The notes beneath the pieces were generated by a model. The model saw only the letters and a list, made by a program, of their open reading frames with translations. It had not been told where the DNA came from and searched no databases. A stretch of DNA of 64,000 nt. It comes from Plantago major. Taxonomy: Eukaryota > Streptophyta > Magnoliopsida > Lamiales > Plantaginaceae. Of the stretch, positions 1 to 11,876 are shown piece after piece. Made by a program: the position numbers and the translations under genes. The DNA is taken from the NCBI GenBank assembly GCA_026545765.1, contig CM048844.1, forward strand, positions 5,518,001 through 5,582,000, written 5' to 3'. Numbering within the stretch: position 1 is the first letter of the stretch; every line of letters starts with the position of its first letter.

Positions 1-371
1 TCCTCACGCATCCTTTCTCTCTCCTCGTCCTGTTCTCTCTCCTCGCCGCCTGGCTGTTCCTCTACCTGTTCCGTCCGTCAGATCAGCCTGTTGTTGTTGG
101 AGGCAGGACCTTTTCAGATCGGGAGGTTTTGGGGATTCTCCTGGTTTCTACCGTAGTTGTGGTGTTTTTGACAAGCGTTGGATCGGTGCTCATTTCTGCT
201 CTGCTCGTTGGTTTGGCTGTGGTTTGTGTGCACGGAGCTTTTAGGATGCCGGAGGATTTGTTTCTGGATGATCAGGAGCCTGCTAATTCTGGTTTTCTGT
301 CGTTTCTAGGTGGCGCCGCCTCGCAGGCTGCCGCGGCTGCTGCTGCTCCTGCTGTTGCCACGCGCGTTTGA
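1..371 (+). CDS. PRA1 family protein, C-terminal part (5' end outside window)
   Basis: The reading frame is open from base 3 and ends at TGA 369-371, giving about 122 C-terminal residues of a prenylated Rab acceptor (PRA1) protein. These small membrane proteins of the ER, Golgi and endosomes help recruit prenylated Rab GTPases. Visible PRA1 hallmarks are a THPFSLLVLFSLLAAWLFLY hydrophobic segment, the FRPSDQP loop followed by GGRTFSDREVLG, a second pair of hydrophobic segments, and the conserved HGAFRMPEDLFLDD near the end. The C-terminus is an Ala-rich stretch ending ATRV. It is likely a plant PRA1.B-type member. The N-terminal cytosolic part is missing only because the window starts inside the gene. 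No internal ATG serves as a start here. Confidence 0.88.
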   Translation, partial: LTHPFSLLVLFSLLAAWLFLYLFRPSDQPVVVGGRTFSDREVLGILLVSTVVVVFLTSVGSVLISALLVGLAVVCVHGAFRMPEDLFLDDQEPANSGFLSFLGGAASQAAAAAAAPAVATRV

Positions 372-2879
372 TTTGCGGATCAGGTCACATCTGATCACTT
401 AGAGTTTAATTGTTCTTCAATTTGATTGTGATACTTGTACCATTGATGAGATTAGGCTATTTGTATCTTGGAATTGGTTGGTTTAAGGATAGTTGATTTT
501 ATGACCTGTGACTGGAATATTTTGGAGCTGGTTTTCATTGTTGAATACTTGAATTTGTAGTTGATAACTTGATATAGCTCATGGGTAATCTACGTATTGG
601 TAATCTGCATATTGGAACGAGTTTAAGAACATTTAACTGCCGAAAGTTGCATGTATGGTAATATTTGAAAGATCATGCTTATGTTAATCTAGCAAGCTGA
701 TATGTGCAACGATTACTCTGATATGGTAACACTGTTGAAAGTTAAGAAACCAGGTATAAGTGATTTAGCTCAATAGTATCTCTAGAGATGAGAATGTTCC
801 GCTTCCTTATATGACAATACTGATTTACTGGTGATTGCGCTTGAGTTATATATGAAGTGCTAGGCAATTGTCCACGGAATAAACTCGAATTTATGTGGTA
901 TGGATATATGATTGCATTTGTGAGATGCAGGACCATATATGGCGTATAGTTGAATCTAGAATATAAGTCCGCGGTAGATCGAGCTTTAGACCTTGATGGA
1001 ACTTGAGGTTTAGACACTGTAACATATATTCTCTAGATCACCCCTTAGCCTCTCAGATTAATTGTTAAGTTAGTGAAGTTTCGTGAGTCATGATTGACAG
1101 ACTGAATCAATATAGCTCTGTGTTGGTTTAATTAGGTGGTTGTATCTCGTTTTGTGGGTGATATATGATGGAATTTAAGTTGTTGTTTGTGGTGATATCA
1201 TGCTAGAACCTTTTGCCTGAGATAGTTATCATTGCACAAGTGAGCCAAAAGTTGGGGCCATCAAACGATAGAACTTTCTGGGAATATTGAGTTCTTCCAA
1301 ATTTATTATGGGAAAACATGAGTTGATAGATTAAATTTGGTGAATAAAGAACAATAAAGGCTGTTTTTTTCTGTTATCATTATCATGCTTATTACTTTTA
1401 GCAAGGAGCTTGGAACAACTTCTTATCCTTGGGGACTTGCAGAAATAAACATTTAAGGATGGTAGTTTCGTTGGGGCTATATATATGATCAATCAACTGG
1501 GGAGTCGGATTCCATTCACGACCTGTGGTGATGATATATGTCTGGTAGATTGGTTCTTGAATAGCATCCTATTCTGTCTGGATTTAGTCTTGCGTTTAAG
1601 CCTCCATATATAGCGTCTAGTGGATGAGAGCTCCTTAGATGATAGATCAGGCTTGATTGACCGCAGACTGTTTTCCTCCTCCTTCAGATGGAGTATTATA
1701 TTCTTCCAGAACTCAGAAATGTTCCTGCCTCGCGGGAAAATCAGAAACATTATCCCTAGAAATGCTCCTATGATATGCTGAGAAATGTGGTGTTGATCTA
1801 TGAAGTTTGGTGAAGTGAAGAACGGGGCTGAATCTGGGAGATATGCTCTACAAGTGTCTAGGTTTGGCTGATACCCTTAGTATTCTTTGAAATTGTCAAG
1901 TTGTGCATGCAAATGGTCCATCTATGGACCAGGTAAGAAATGAAAGCCTAGAGTACAGTCGACAAAATTGTTTCTGGGCCCAAATTTTCAACTTCATTGC
2001 TGTGTTCCCTTCCCTTCTCTTTTCTTCCCTTCAGATGAGGATGTCATAAATTTGGTTTGGCCATGGATGTGCTAATGTGGGGTGCCATTACCAAGATAGT
2101 GTAAATTGTAAATTTAAGGCACCTGTACGGCACATACCATTGCAATTTAGTTGTGGCTTTGAATTTTAGAACAGAAATCAATTGCAGATTTCAGGAACAG
2201 TTTTTCTCAAATAGACTTTCAGGTTTGGGGGCTCTTAGCCTCTTAACCTTTCGTTCAAGAACAAGTAGAATTTGTTTTGTGAATGAGTTAGGTGAAAGCT
2301 AGAACCAAGCTCGAATTTGTTTTGTTTTGTGAATGTCGCTCACAGACGGCTCTGTTGCACCCCTAGCTTCGCACGTAGATGGGTGAACTGTGGGCAATAA
2401 CATTTCATTCAACCTTACCCACCTATCTTAGTTCTTATACCTTTATTTTGATCCTATGGTAAGTGTAGTATTGCCCAATTTCAAGAGTCTAATCCGAAAT
2501 GATTAGAAGTGTTGATGAGTCTAAAGAGAGTGTTTTGGCTCATTAGTAATGGCCCAAAAGGTTGTGAGAGTTTTGAATTGCGGATGCAATTTATGCCAAG
2601 CAGAGGATCTGAATTATAGGTAGAGGTTAATAAACTTTCGCAGTTGGTGATTTTGGTGGTGTCTAATCTTCTGCAGTTGGTGCTCCTAGTCAACCCAAAT
2701 TAATTGCCTTCAATTGCCTTCCGTAGTGGTAGTTGTTTCTTTATTACGTGCTGCATACAGTAATCATCTCTAAGCAATCAGTATATACATCCTCTTTGTA
2801 CTTTCTATCATGGTACAAGGATTTCTGGTGATTTTCAAAGTGAATCCGTGTGACTTCGGCTAAAATTGGGCAAATATCA
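372..2879. other. Intergenic region after the PRA1 gene
   Basis: This is 2.5 kb of AT-rich sequence with no reading frame that resembles a protein family. The first few hundred bases should include the PRA1 3' UTR. I see no tRNA, no clear repeat and no transposon ends until the MITE at 2880. Confidence 0.6.
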
Positions 2880-3100
2880 TACTCCCTCCTTCCCGCAAAA
2901 CTTCATACATTATCAAAAAGGAAAACTACTCCACACCCAACAAATAATAAACAATCTCAACTTTACACTTAAATTACACCTTTTGCCACTAAAATTACAT
3001 TTTTTTCCCACCATTTCAATATTCTATCATTACTTTTAACTTTTCGCATAAAACTGCGCGCTAACCCCAACGTATAAAGTTCTCCGGGACGGAGGGAGTA
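2880..3100. mobile_element. Stowaway-like MITE (non-autonomous Tc1/mariner)
   Basis: A 221-bp element begins TACTCCCTCCTTCCCG and ends CGGGACGGAGGGAGTA. The terminal inverted repeats match over about 16 bases with one mismatch and are bounded by the TA dinucleotide that mariner/Stowaway elements duplicate. The interior is AT-rich and non-coding. The CTCCCTCCGTCCC-type terminus is the familiar plant Stowaway end. It lies about 0.9 kb upstream of the receptor-kinase start codon. Confidence 0.85.
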
Positions 3101-3972
3101 CTAAACAATACTTGTATTTCATTCATTGATAATTGCGAGGTCAGATGGAGGGGTTGGGTTGGCACACCCCTCCCCAGGCTAGTCAGCAGGCAAAATCATT
3201 GTAAAAAATGAAAAGCCTCTCTAACCCCTTGCTTCAAACACAATCTTGTCCACCATTACACCCCTAAAATCAAACCTACATGAATGGTTCAGTACTTTTC
3301 GCAAGTAAAGGACTCTCCCTTTAAAGCCTCATCAGGATTACAGTTGGGGTTAAATTAACAAACCCAGGAAGGAGGACATACTTCTTGCCAAGACCAAAAC
3401 AACCTCCTAAGATTACAAGAACAAGTTGTACTTTCACCAAAACCAATTCCTGGAGGGCATTATGGTCCTTTCAGATGAGGACACAGAGAATTTGAGGGGT
3501 GCAATGAAACCAAAAGTTGACCGGACCCACTAAGAGAAAAGATAGCCGTTAGGCAGTCGGTGAGACAGATATAGGAGGAGCCTAATCTCTTGGGTGCACC
3601 ATTATAAAGAATTAAATACTAGGGACCCAAATGATTTTTCCAAGTACCCAAAAAATTACTGTACATGCAAACATAAAACCCAACAAAAACTAGCCGTTGC
3701 AAGCCCTTTGTTAGGACACATCTTTCCTTCAGTTAACGTCATCTGACACTTCCTTATTTAGATTCTCTCCTTCTCTTTACACTTCACATGCCTCACTGGA
3801 CCCCACCTTACCAAGACTATTTTCCTCACTCACTACAAATTGTTTTACTCACTATTCATTTCCTCTTGTTTTCACACTCACTCTCTCTTCTTGCTCAGGT
3901 TCTTTTCTTAGAACCAGAACTAACCCCATTTCATCTTCTTCATTTCTCACTCTCTTCCTTCCCATATTGGCA
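3101..3972 (+). promoter_or_regulatory. Upstream region and 5' UTR of the IMK2-type gene
   Basis: Between the MITE and the start codon at 3973 lie about 870 bp. The last 200 bp (about 3760-3970) are strongly pyrimidine-rich (CTCTCTTCTTG-type runs), typical of a plant 5' UTR. A TATAAAGA string at about 3604 could be a TATA box but is far from the ATG, so I do not assign a transcription start. Confidence 0.4.
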
Positions 3973-6442
3973 ATGGAAAAATTCAAGAAACTGGTGCCAT
4001 TTTTCATCCTCAATGTATTACTACTGTGCTCATTTCTTGATTCAGTGTCAGGACAGTCTTGGGATGGGATAATAGTGACACAAGCAGACTACCAAGCTCT
4101 CCAGGCCTTCAAGCATGACCTCATTGATCCAAAGGGGTTCTTGAAGAGCTGGAACGACACTGGTTTCGGCGCTTGTTCGGGCAGATGGCTTGGTATCAAG
4201 TGTGCACAAGGCCAGGTTATAGTCATCCAGCTCCCATGGAGAGGACTAGGTGGCAGGATCACTGAACAGATTGGCCAGTTTCAGGCTTTAAGGAAACTTA
4301 GCCTCCATGACAATGTCATCACCGGTCAAATACCGACTTCTTTAGGCTTCTTGCCTAACCTCAGAGGTCTCCAGCTGTTCAATAACCGGCTTGCTGGCTC
4401 GATTCCTGCGTCGCTCGGGTTGTGTCCTGTGCTTCAGACACTGGACCTTGCGAGTAATTCGTTAACCGGAACGATACCGTTTAGTCTCGTGAACTCAACG
4501 AGGCTGCTCAGGGTTGATTTGAGCTACAATCAGTTGTCTGGTGAGATTCCTGTCAGTGTTGCTAATTCTACTTCACTTGTGTTTCTTGCACTTGATAATA
4601 ATAGGCTTTCTGGGGCTATTCCAAATTCTTGGGGAGGTAATGGGAATGTGTCTAATCTTCAGCATTTGACACTTGATAATAATGCTTTTAGTGGAAGTAT
4701 TCCTTCTTCTTTTGGGAAGTTGAGTTTGCTTCGAGATGTTTCGATGAGTCATAACCAGTTGAGTGGTTTCATTCCTAGAGAAATTGGGAATCTTTCTGAG
4801 TTGAAAAGTCTTGATCTTTCTGATAATTTCATTAATGGGAGCTTGCCTGTCAGTCTGTACAATTTGCAGAAGCTTGCTGTTCTTAATCTTAGGAATAATA
4901 GTGTTGTTGGTCAAATTCCTTCCCTAATTGGGAATGTTTCTTCACTTAGAGAGCTTGATTTGGCCTATAACAATATGAGTGGAGGGATTCCAGCTTCCAT
5001 AGGTGATTTGCCAAATCTTGATTCTTTCAATGTGTCATATAACAACCTCTCTGGTCCTGTTCCTACTAGTCTTTCTCAAAAGTTCAACTCCAGTGCATTT
5101 GTGGGAAATCTTCAACTCTGTGGCTATAGTGCTTCTACCCCATGTCCTTTTATTCCTTCTGAATCTCCACAAGGCGAACCAGCAACACATAGACAAGGCC
5201 GCAGGAGTAATAATACTAAAGACATTATTCTCATAGTAGCTGGCATTCTACTTGTGATTCTGCTGGTGACTTGCTGCATTTTGCTATGTGCACTGGTAAG
5301 GAAAAGAAAAGCGGCTAAAGAAGCTAAGCAGGGGCGGGCCGAGGGTCAGCCAGCTGTGGCTGGGGCCGGGAAGGGGATTCCGCCCACGGCAGGTGAAGTC
5401 GAAGCGAGTGGGGAGACGGGAGGGAAGCTGGTGCATTTTGACGGGCCGGTGGTGTTCAGTGCAGATGATCTGTTGTGTGCAACTGCTGAGATCATGGGGA
5501 AAAGCACTTATGGAACAGTGTACAAGGCTACAATGGAAGATGACATTCAAGTTGCTGTGAAGAGATTGAGAGAGAAGATAACAAAAGGGCAAAAGGAGTT
5601 TGAAACTGAGGTTAATGCACTTGGGAAGATTAGACATCTTAATCTTCTTGCCCTTAGAGCTTACTATTTAGGTCCAAAGGGAGAAAAGTTGCTGGTTTTT
5701 GACTATATTCCCAAGGGAAGCCTTGCTAATTTCCTTCATGGTGAGTATATTTTCATTTTGAAATTTGAATCCCAGTGAGACTAATTTTCTGAACTGTCTA
5801 ACAGACGTTCTCTCTCTTGATGCAGCTCGAGCCCCTGACACGCCTATTGATTGGCCGACGAGGATGAAGATAATGAAAGGGATGACAAGAGGGTTGCTCT
5901 ACCTTCACAGCAATGTGAACATGATCCATGGAAATCTTTCGTCAAGCAATGTCCTTCTGGATGATCACTCGAATCCAAAGATAGCTGATTACGGCCTTTC
6001 AAGGTTGATGACAACTGCTGCGAATGCCAATGTGATTGCCACAGCCGGAGCCATGGGTTACCGAGCACCTGAGCTCTCGAAACTCAAGAAAGCAAGCACC
6101 AAGACCGACGTCTACAGCCTTGGAGTAATCATGCTAGAACTTTTAACAGGCAAGTCTCCAGGGGAGGCAATGAATGGTGTAGACTTACCTCAGTGGGTTG
6201 CTTCAATCGTGAAAGAGGAGTGGACAAATGAAGTTTTCGATTTGGAGCTGATGAGAGATGCCACTGTTATTGGCGACGAGTTGTTGAATACATTGAAGCT
6301 AGCTCTTCATTGCGTTGATCCTTCATCATCGGCTCGACCGGAAGTTAATCAGATATTGCAGCAGTTGGAGGAGATTAGACCAGAATCGGTTATCAGTTCC
6401 GGAGATGATGGTGCACCAGCTGAATCACCTGCTAGTGATTGA
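3973..6442 (+). CDS. IMK2: Leucine-rich-repeat receptor-like kinase, IMK2 type
   Basis: Two exons, 3973-5740 and 5826-6442, are joined across an 85-bp GT-AG intron (phase 1) and encode 794 residues with no frame break. The start is the ATG at 3973; in-frame codons upstream are not ATG. Residues 1-27 form a signal peptide. An LRRNT-like cap follows with paired cysteines in [11 protein letters not shown], then about ten plant LRRs (about 90-370). A transmembrane helix lies at about 418-442 and a kinase domain starts near 505 ([11 protein letters not shown] glycine loop, VAVKRL lysine about 530). The protein closely follows Arabidopsis IMK2 (inflorescence meristem receptor-like kinase) in motifs such as [19 protein letters not shown] and [20 protein letters not shown]. 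The catalytic loop reads HGNL instead of HRD and the DFG motif reads DYG, as in relatives, so it is probably an atypical or inactive kinase acting at the plasma membrane. Confidence 0.93.
5741..5825 (+). other. Intron of the IMK2-type gene
   Basis: The donor is ATG|GTGAGTATA and the acceptor TGATGCAG|CTCGAG. Joining restores the frame from FLH to ARAPDTP, matching the IMK2 family across the junction. The intron falls inside the kinase domain. Confidence 0.92.
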
Positions 6443-6861
6443 CAGGAGGACTCTCTGGTTCAAGTTAAACCATAAGCATTAGCTGACCGAGATTCTAGGT
6501 AGATGATGATGATTAGCAGTTTTCCACGATTCTTTCATTCTTGAAATTAGTGTGTTTGCATTTTAATTCTTTGTTTGTGGTCTGTATATACAAGTTTGTT
6601 TGGACATTTGAGGTGACAGTTTTGCAAGGGAAGACTCTTTGGATGTGAATCCTTCTTAATTCCATCCCACTGTGCCCCCTAGAAATCAAAATCTTCCTTT
6701 TTGATATAACACTCCATGCGACTAATCTGGTCGAACAAGGTTAGACCCACTTTTCAGAGGTGACTATATTTACCAGTTAATAATCCTCGTTGTCTTCTTC
6801 AAGATCTCAATTTCAGGATTAGGCTCCTACAATTTATTTTCTTTGCACATATTTTACAAAT
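6443..6861 (+). other. 3' UTR and spacer after the IMK2-type gene
   Basis: Roughly 420 bp of non-coding sequence separates the stop codon from the next MITE. It probably holds the 3' UTR (T-rich stretch about 6530-6600). No other feature is visible. Confidence 0.5.
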
Positions 6862-7153
6862 TACTTCCTTCATCCCGAAAATAGTTTCTCGTTTACTTTT
6901 TGAGTTGAAAAAATAAATATATATTACTTTTGAATAAAATAGTACCAGTTGTCCCCTCAATTTGATTTTTAAAGATAGAAGTAGGATTAAATAATGTGAG
7001 TAGGTTTACTTTTGAATATATTTAATGTTAAAATTGAATGAATATATTTAATGTTAAAGTTGGATGATTGATTTTCAAAAAAGGAAATGGAAAGTTATGT
7101 TTGGGACACCCAAAATGGTAAAATGAAAATTTATTTCCGGGACAGAGGAAGTA
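6862..7153. mobile_element. Stowaway-like MITE
   Basis: The element starts TACTTCCTTCATCCCG and ends CGGGACAGAGGAAGTA, an imperfect terminal inverted repeat of about 16 bp with TA at both ends. The interior is AT-rich. It is related in its termini to the element at 2880-3100 but longer (292 bp). A short open frame overlapping its right end (7087-7485) has no family resemblance and is not called. Confidence 0.8.
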
Positions 7154-7536
7154 GAAATCAACAGCAGGTAAGTTCTTTTAACATCACATTTACAACAAAG
7201 TACAGGTCAACTCTAATTTGTCAAATCGCTAAGCTACATGGTAGATCAATCCATATTCGTAAATCAGCATTCAGAGGAATATCAAGAAAGGACATCGAGA
7301 ATGTACATGACGAGCTCTGTACAGCAGGTACGAAACATGAATTGGGGTTCTTACTTTCTACCGAGGAAACTATATATGAAAGAAACTCAGAAACATCAAA
7401 TAAATGTCATAAGGGTAATGTCTATAGAGGATGTATGTCTATGAACAAGAGCAAAATAAGAAAAGAGGAGATGGATCTAAATTAGTAAATTACAACAATA
7501 TGATTTACGGTTGGCTACTTGGCTGTCTGGCATCAA

Positions 7537-10500
7537 TCACTTTTTGACATATCCACTAGTTTCATCGGCAACTGTTTCCCAAACACTAGCCATCTTCTCT
7601 GCATACCCAGCCTGTTATCATCAAAGATTCGATTTTATGTTATTTTCTTAACAGGGCTTCGATTGATGTGGAGATAAAAGAAAGCACACAAATACTCCAG
7701 CATGCAGAAACAACTTCAATTAGATAAAGAAAAGTGCAAGGAATTGATACTGTTTACTGCCTCTAGAATAAAAAAGTGATCCTGATTTACCACTATGTTT
7801 TTATTCTGTTGTGATTCAACAATAAATCGATAACTAATAAAATGATCAAGTAACTTCTCAACAAGATTCAATCAAAATGAGTAAGAACAATAAAAACACA
7901 AGAAGTCATATTTGTTAGTTACTTTTCTGAATTTTATCACTCCGGGATATTACTCAAGTCTACTTCCAAGTGAAACAATAAAAGATGAGAGAGCAAAAAG
8001 CCACAAATCCCATAATCCACGGCGTGAAATAACAACTGAGCCCCAAGTTATGATGTGTAATTGTGTACTTCGTGACCCCCACCTTACAGATTCGTGAGCT
8101 GATGAAATGTCCCGAGTTTAATTTTTCAAGACCAGTGTGTTGTTGTATGTGCCATTGACATGATTAACTCATTCATTCACTTGGAACTCATGACTAGCCT
8201 CCTTCTTCCTCTCTTTAATCATGATGTTTCCCTTAATCTTTCCTAACCTCCCGAAGTTGGTCAATTTACTAGAATATTGAGAGTAAACCTTCGAAATTCA
8301 TGTCCTAGCATACATGCAATCCCAGAGGGAAAAATACTAAACAAGCTACTCTCACATGAAACTCATCGCAATTGAAGTCTTCCAAACCCCTTAGTTATTT
8401 AAGATTCTCAATTGCAGTATTGACATTTGTAACTGGGGTAAAATTGCAGTCAGGGTATTGACATAAGATGAAGTGCAATTTTTCTTTAGTTGCAAAATGA
8501 AATCCACGCCATTAAAAGGATATTCAAGTACCACGGAATCTCTAGTGCCCCTAAACCCCCAAATAATAAAAATGGTCTTTGTTCCACATGATAATGAAAT
8601 CAAAGGAGACAAGGTGATGAATACATCGAATCTTGCATCCATCCAAAAAAGGGAAAAAAAGAAAGATATAGATACCTGATTAACTATGAACCCTTTTAGC
8701 ATGCACACGAAGTCATCATGCCTCTCTTTGTCTAGTCTCACCAGCTCATTTCGATTGTTCACCTGCAAGGGTAACAAATCAATAATGAAAATGACTAATG
8801 TATACAGCTTTCTGTTGGCAAGAAGTATCACGGCGCATATAAAGATATTGTACAGAATCTCAAACATTATGTAGTCTTTATATTATGGGACATCCTGGAC
8901 TATCATAGTTCTTAAGAATGCAAGACGTAACAGATGGATGCGAAGGACAGAAGGAGTTCTCGAGCTGTGGTAGATGGTAAATAAATAATTGTCCTCTGGT
9001 AGTATCAATTATCAACCAAGTAGCTCTACAATACTGAATTGCAAACTTAATTACTAGATTGGGGACGGATGATAATTTGGCAACTAAAATCATATAAATC
9101 ACCCAATTTAACAAAATCCAACCAACAGAATAGAGAAGAATGATGTCTAGAGTAACCTTAGTAAACAACAGGTATCGAAATCATGCATAATTATATACGT
9201 TTTGAGGTACAAATATACTGGTCAGTTGTTAGTTTTGACAGCTTTATTGATCTTTGAAAAAGGGAAGTTCAAGGATGCTAAACATGGAACACAATAAGCT
9301 TTTCTCGAACAGAAGCCTGAAGGTAAATGTCTTTAATATGAGAACGTGTACAAGGAACTCTATCTTTGTGTAGGGTTTAACAATAAATTTGGATAATGAA
9401 AGTAACTGATAGTTCTGGAGCAGGGTCAGTCCTTATTCGGCAGAAAAATTATGGAATCTAACAACCATTCATATTTCACTTCCATATGTAAGCTACAAGT
9501 AGAGCACAGGCAGATCATGAAACACAGATTTTAACACTGTGACATGTGAAATGTAGAATAGAAAGGGAAGAAAAGGACACGGCAGCTGACTGATTCCTGA
9601 ACTAAGCTCCTAGCTTCTAATTCAGAATCAGGGAACATACCTTGATACGCTCATATTCTCCAACAGCACAATTTTTTGCATCCTCAGTTGCTCTTAAAGT
9701 CTCTCGCAACTCCTCTATTTTCCGAAGCCTTGAGCTATCTCCTCCAAATATCTTTGATGAAGCAGCTTCAAGCTTTTCGATTCTCAAATTTAGTGCTGAT
9801 AAATCTGATAAAAGGGTTTGTACAGTCACCAAAGCACTTGATCGGTCTGCAAATGCATTGTCAACAGCTAACATCACTCCAAGGTACTCATGTAGTTTAT
9901 CCTGCATGGCAAAAAATCAAATACAAGACACATTTGACAGGAAAAAAGTTAGGCATCAATGTGAAATCTCATATGCTCAACAAAGAAAGACAAGCCGGAT
10001 ATCAGGAACCAGCAACACCACTTCACAATGCATATAAATCAGAAAATAATGGGGGGAAGGGGGCTTTCTGTGTGCCTTTGGTTAGACAAAATGACTCCAC
10101 ATAGTTATCTTGTAGCTGTAATTTTTCCTTGTTCAGAAATTATCATAAGCTGATAAAAGAAATCATGATTGCATAAATTCAACTACGCAGCCAAATATCC
10201 ATTTTGAGTCTAAATAAAGGAAGGATATCTCAAATTGATTTACCAAATGTTTGACAGTTTGTGCATTTAATTCGCGATACAATCTGCTTGCTTTCACTGC
10301 AGCAGTGGCCACATTTTTCATGTCTGTCGCACGTGTTCTTTGGGAGTCAAACATTGCCTCCTCAGTTTCAAACTTGGTTAATTTTACAAAAGCCAACCCC
10401 AATTGGCCCATTGTTTCTCCAATGTCTTGTTGCGCTTTCACAAGAGATTCAGCCTGAAAACACAATACACACCATAGATTAGAAATATTTTATAATGAGA

Positions 10501-11586
10501 GGTTTCAACCACAATTTCCCCAATCTCCAGAGAAAATATTATACCACACTTAGTAACAATAATCTCCCTACACTTTAATACCGTAATACAGAAGAATCGA
10601 ATATGCACCTGCAGAGATACATCACTAAGCTGCCGCTCAAAATCCTGTAATTTATCCTTCCTCTCCAAAAACTCTTTATCTTCCTCCACTAGTGGTGGCT
10701 TTGTCGCACCCCAATCATTCGTCACCGACTGTTTCAACTCCTTAAACATCCTCAACAAATCCATCCCGCCCTTAGCCGGCCGCGCCACCTCATCTGCTGC
10801 TGCTCTCACAACAACACTCTCAGAACCAAGGAGCTGCTTCGGAAGCCTCACCGCCCCTTCCAACATCCTCGAAGCCACATCAGTTGTCCTCATAAGCGGC
10901 ATTTTCCCTGAACTCGCCAAAAACAACCTCAACTCCTCACTCCTCCTCAACACAGGGTGATCAGCAAGCTGCCTCAAATACTTCTCTAACGCCGCACGCC
11001 TCTGCTCCACAAACTCGTGCTTCTGCATCACCTGACTCTCAACCACACTCTTATCCGGCCTCAACGGCACAAAAAAACCTCGATAATTTTCACCTAACCT
11101 ATCAGACAACGCAACCACATCCCTAAACCTTCTCCTAACATTAAATTCCATCCCACTATAATCAGGCAAGTTCGTAAAAGTGGTAATCAAGTACGAAAAG
11201 TAGTAACTACCACCTGGCACTAGAGAACCTGACACTTCCGGCTCCTTCTGCGGATCGGACACCGAAATCCTCAGATAATCGGACGAAAACGAAGAAGTAG
11301 ATTCCACCGCGAACGGAGAGCTATCCTGTCCGTTCATTCCATTAACAGGAGACGACTCAATTGAATCCAAATCGAAGGATCTGAACACTGCTTCTGCATA
11401 AGAAGGAGGCTCGAGTATTGAGTTTATCGAGTTAGGGTTGAGATTCGGTGGAGGCGAACGGAGTGGATCATGATCGTCGGTCGGTATATCGACGAATTGA
11501 GAAGATGAAGAGAGAGGATCATCATCGTTATCACCGAGATTTGACTTGGAGCCGTTGATTTGGGGCTGATTGTCGTATGCCATCAT
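7537..11586 (-). CDS. SNX2: Sorting nexin 2 (PX-BAR protein)
   Basis: Five minus-strand exons, 11586-10609, 10453-10244, 9901-9641, 8762-8676 and 7611-7537, give 536 residues. Every exon is a multiple of three and all four introns are GT-AG and phase 0. Translation starts at the first of two adjacent ATGs (11586). A disordered acidic N-terminus is followed by a PX domain at about 103-225 with the phosphoinositide-binding RRRFRD and RPDKS motifs. A Vps5-type BAR domain (about 285-530) contains EFVEQRRAALEKYLR upstream and AQQDIGETMGQLGLAFVKL. It closely follows Arabidopsis SNX2a/2b, ending with a GYAEKMASVWETVADET block. The family binds PI3P on endosomal/TGN membranes, bends membrane and acts with SNX1 in retromer-linked cargo sorting. 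Nothing is broken. The N-terminus is shorter than in Arabidopsis. Confidence 0.94.
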
Positions 11587-11876
11587 TTTTGGATGATTTT
11601 GAGGAAATTGAAATTGAAACTAGAGAGAGTGTGACATTGATTGGGAATCAGGCGGAGCTGCGGCGGAGCACGGTGGCGGAGATCGGCGGAGATGGGGGTT
11701 TTTGCGGGAATTAGACGGCAAGTCCAAAGGTAGTAGTGGTGGAGTAGTAGTTGAGCTGGAAATGCGTGGCAAGTGTTGGAGTTCTCAACTTTGGATTTTT
11801 CACGATTTTTGCTCAACGTGTAAATCAATTCATTTGTTATTATCTGCACGGGGAAAAATCAATTTTTGATGAGTAA
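11587..11876 (-). promoter_or_regulatory. 5' flank of the sorting nexin 2 gene
   Basis: About 290 bp of sequence lies upstream (on the minus strand) of the SNX2 start codon and ends at the target duplication of the next MITE. It should contain the 5' UTR and proximal promoter. I could not assign a TATA box with confidence. Confidence 0.4.

Noticed and set aside
742..2693. Short minus-strand frames in the PRA1-IMK2 intergenic region
   Set aside because: Each is under 100 codons, with no recognisable domain, no matching splice or promoter context, and repeated low-complexity composition.
7087..7485. Open frame of about 130 codons downstream of the IMK2-type gene
   Set aside because: It starts inside the right end of a MITE, has no family resemblance, and the region is the 3' flank of the minus-strand SNX2 gene.
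8391..9168. Several open frames on both strands within the SNX2 introns
   Set aside because: They cross the proven exon 4 and its splice sites and show no protein-like conservation; they are chance frames in AT-rich introns.
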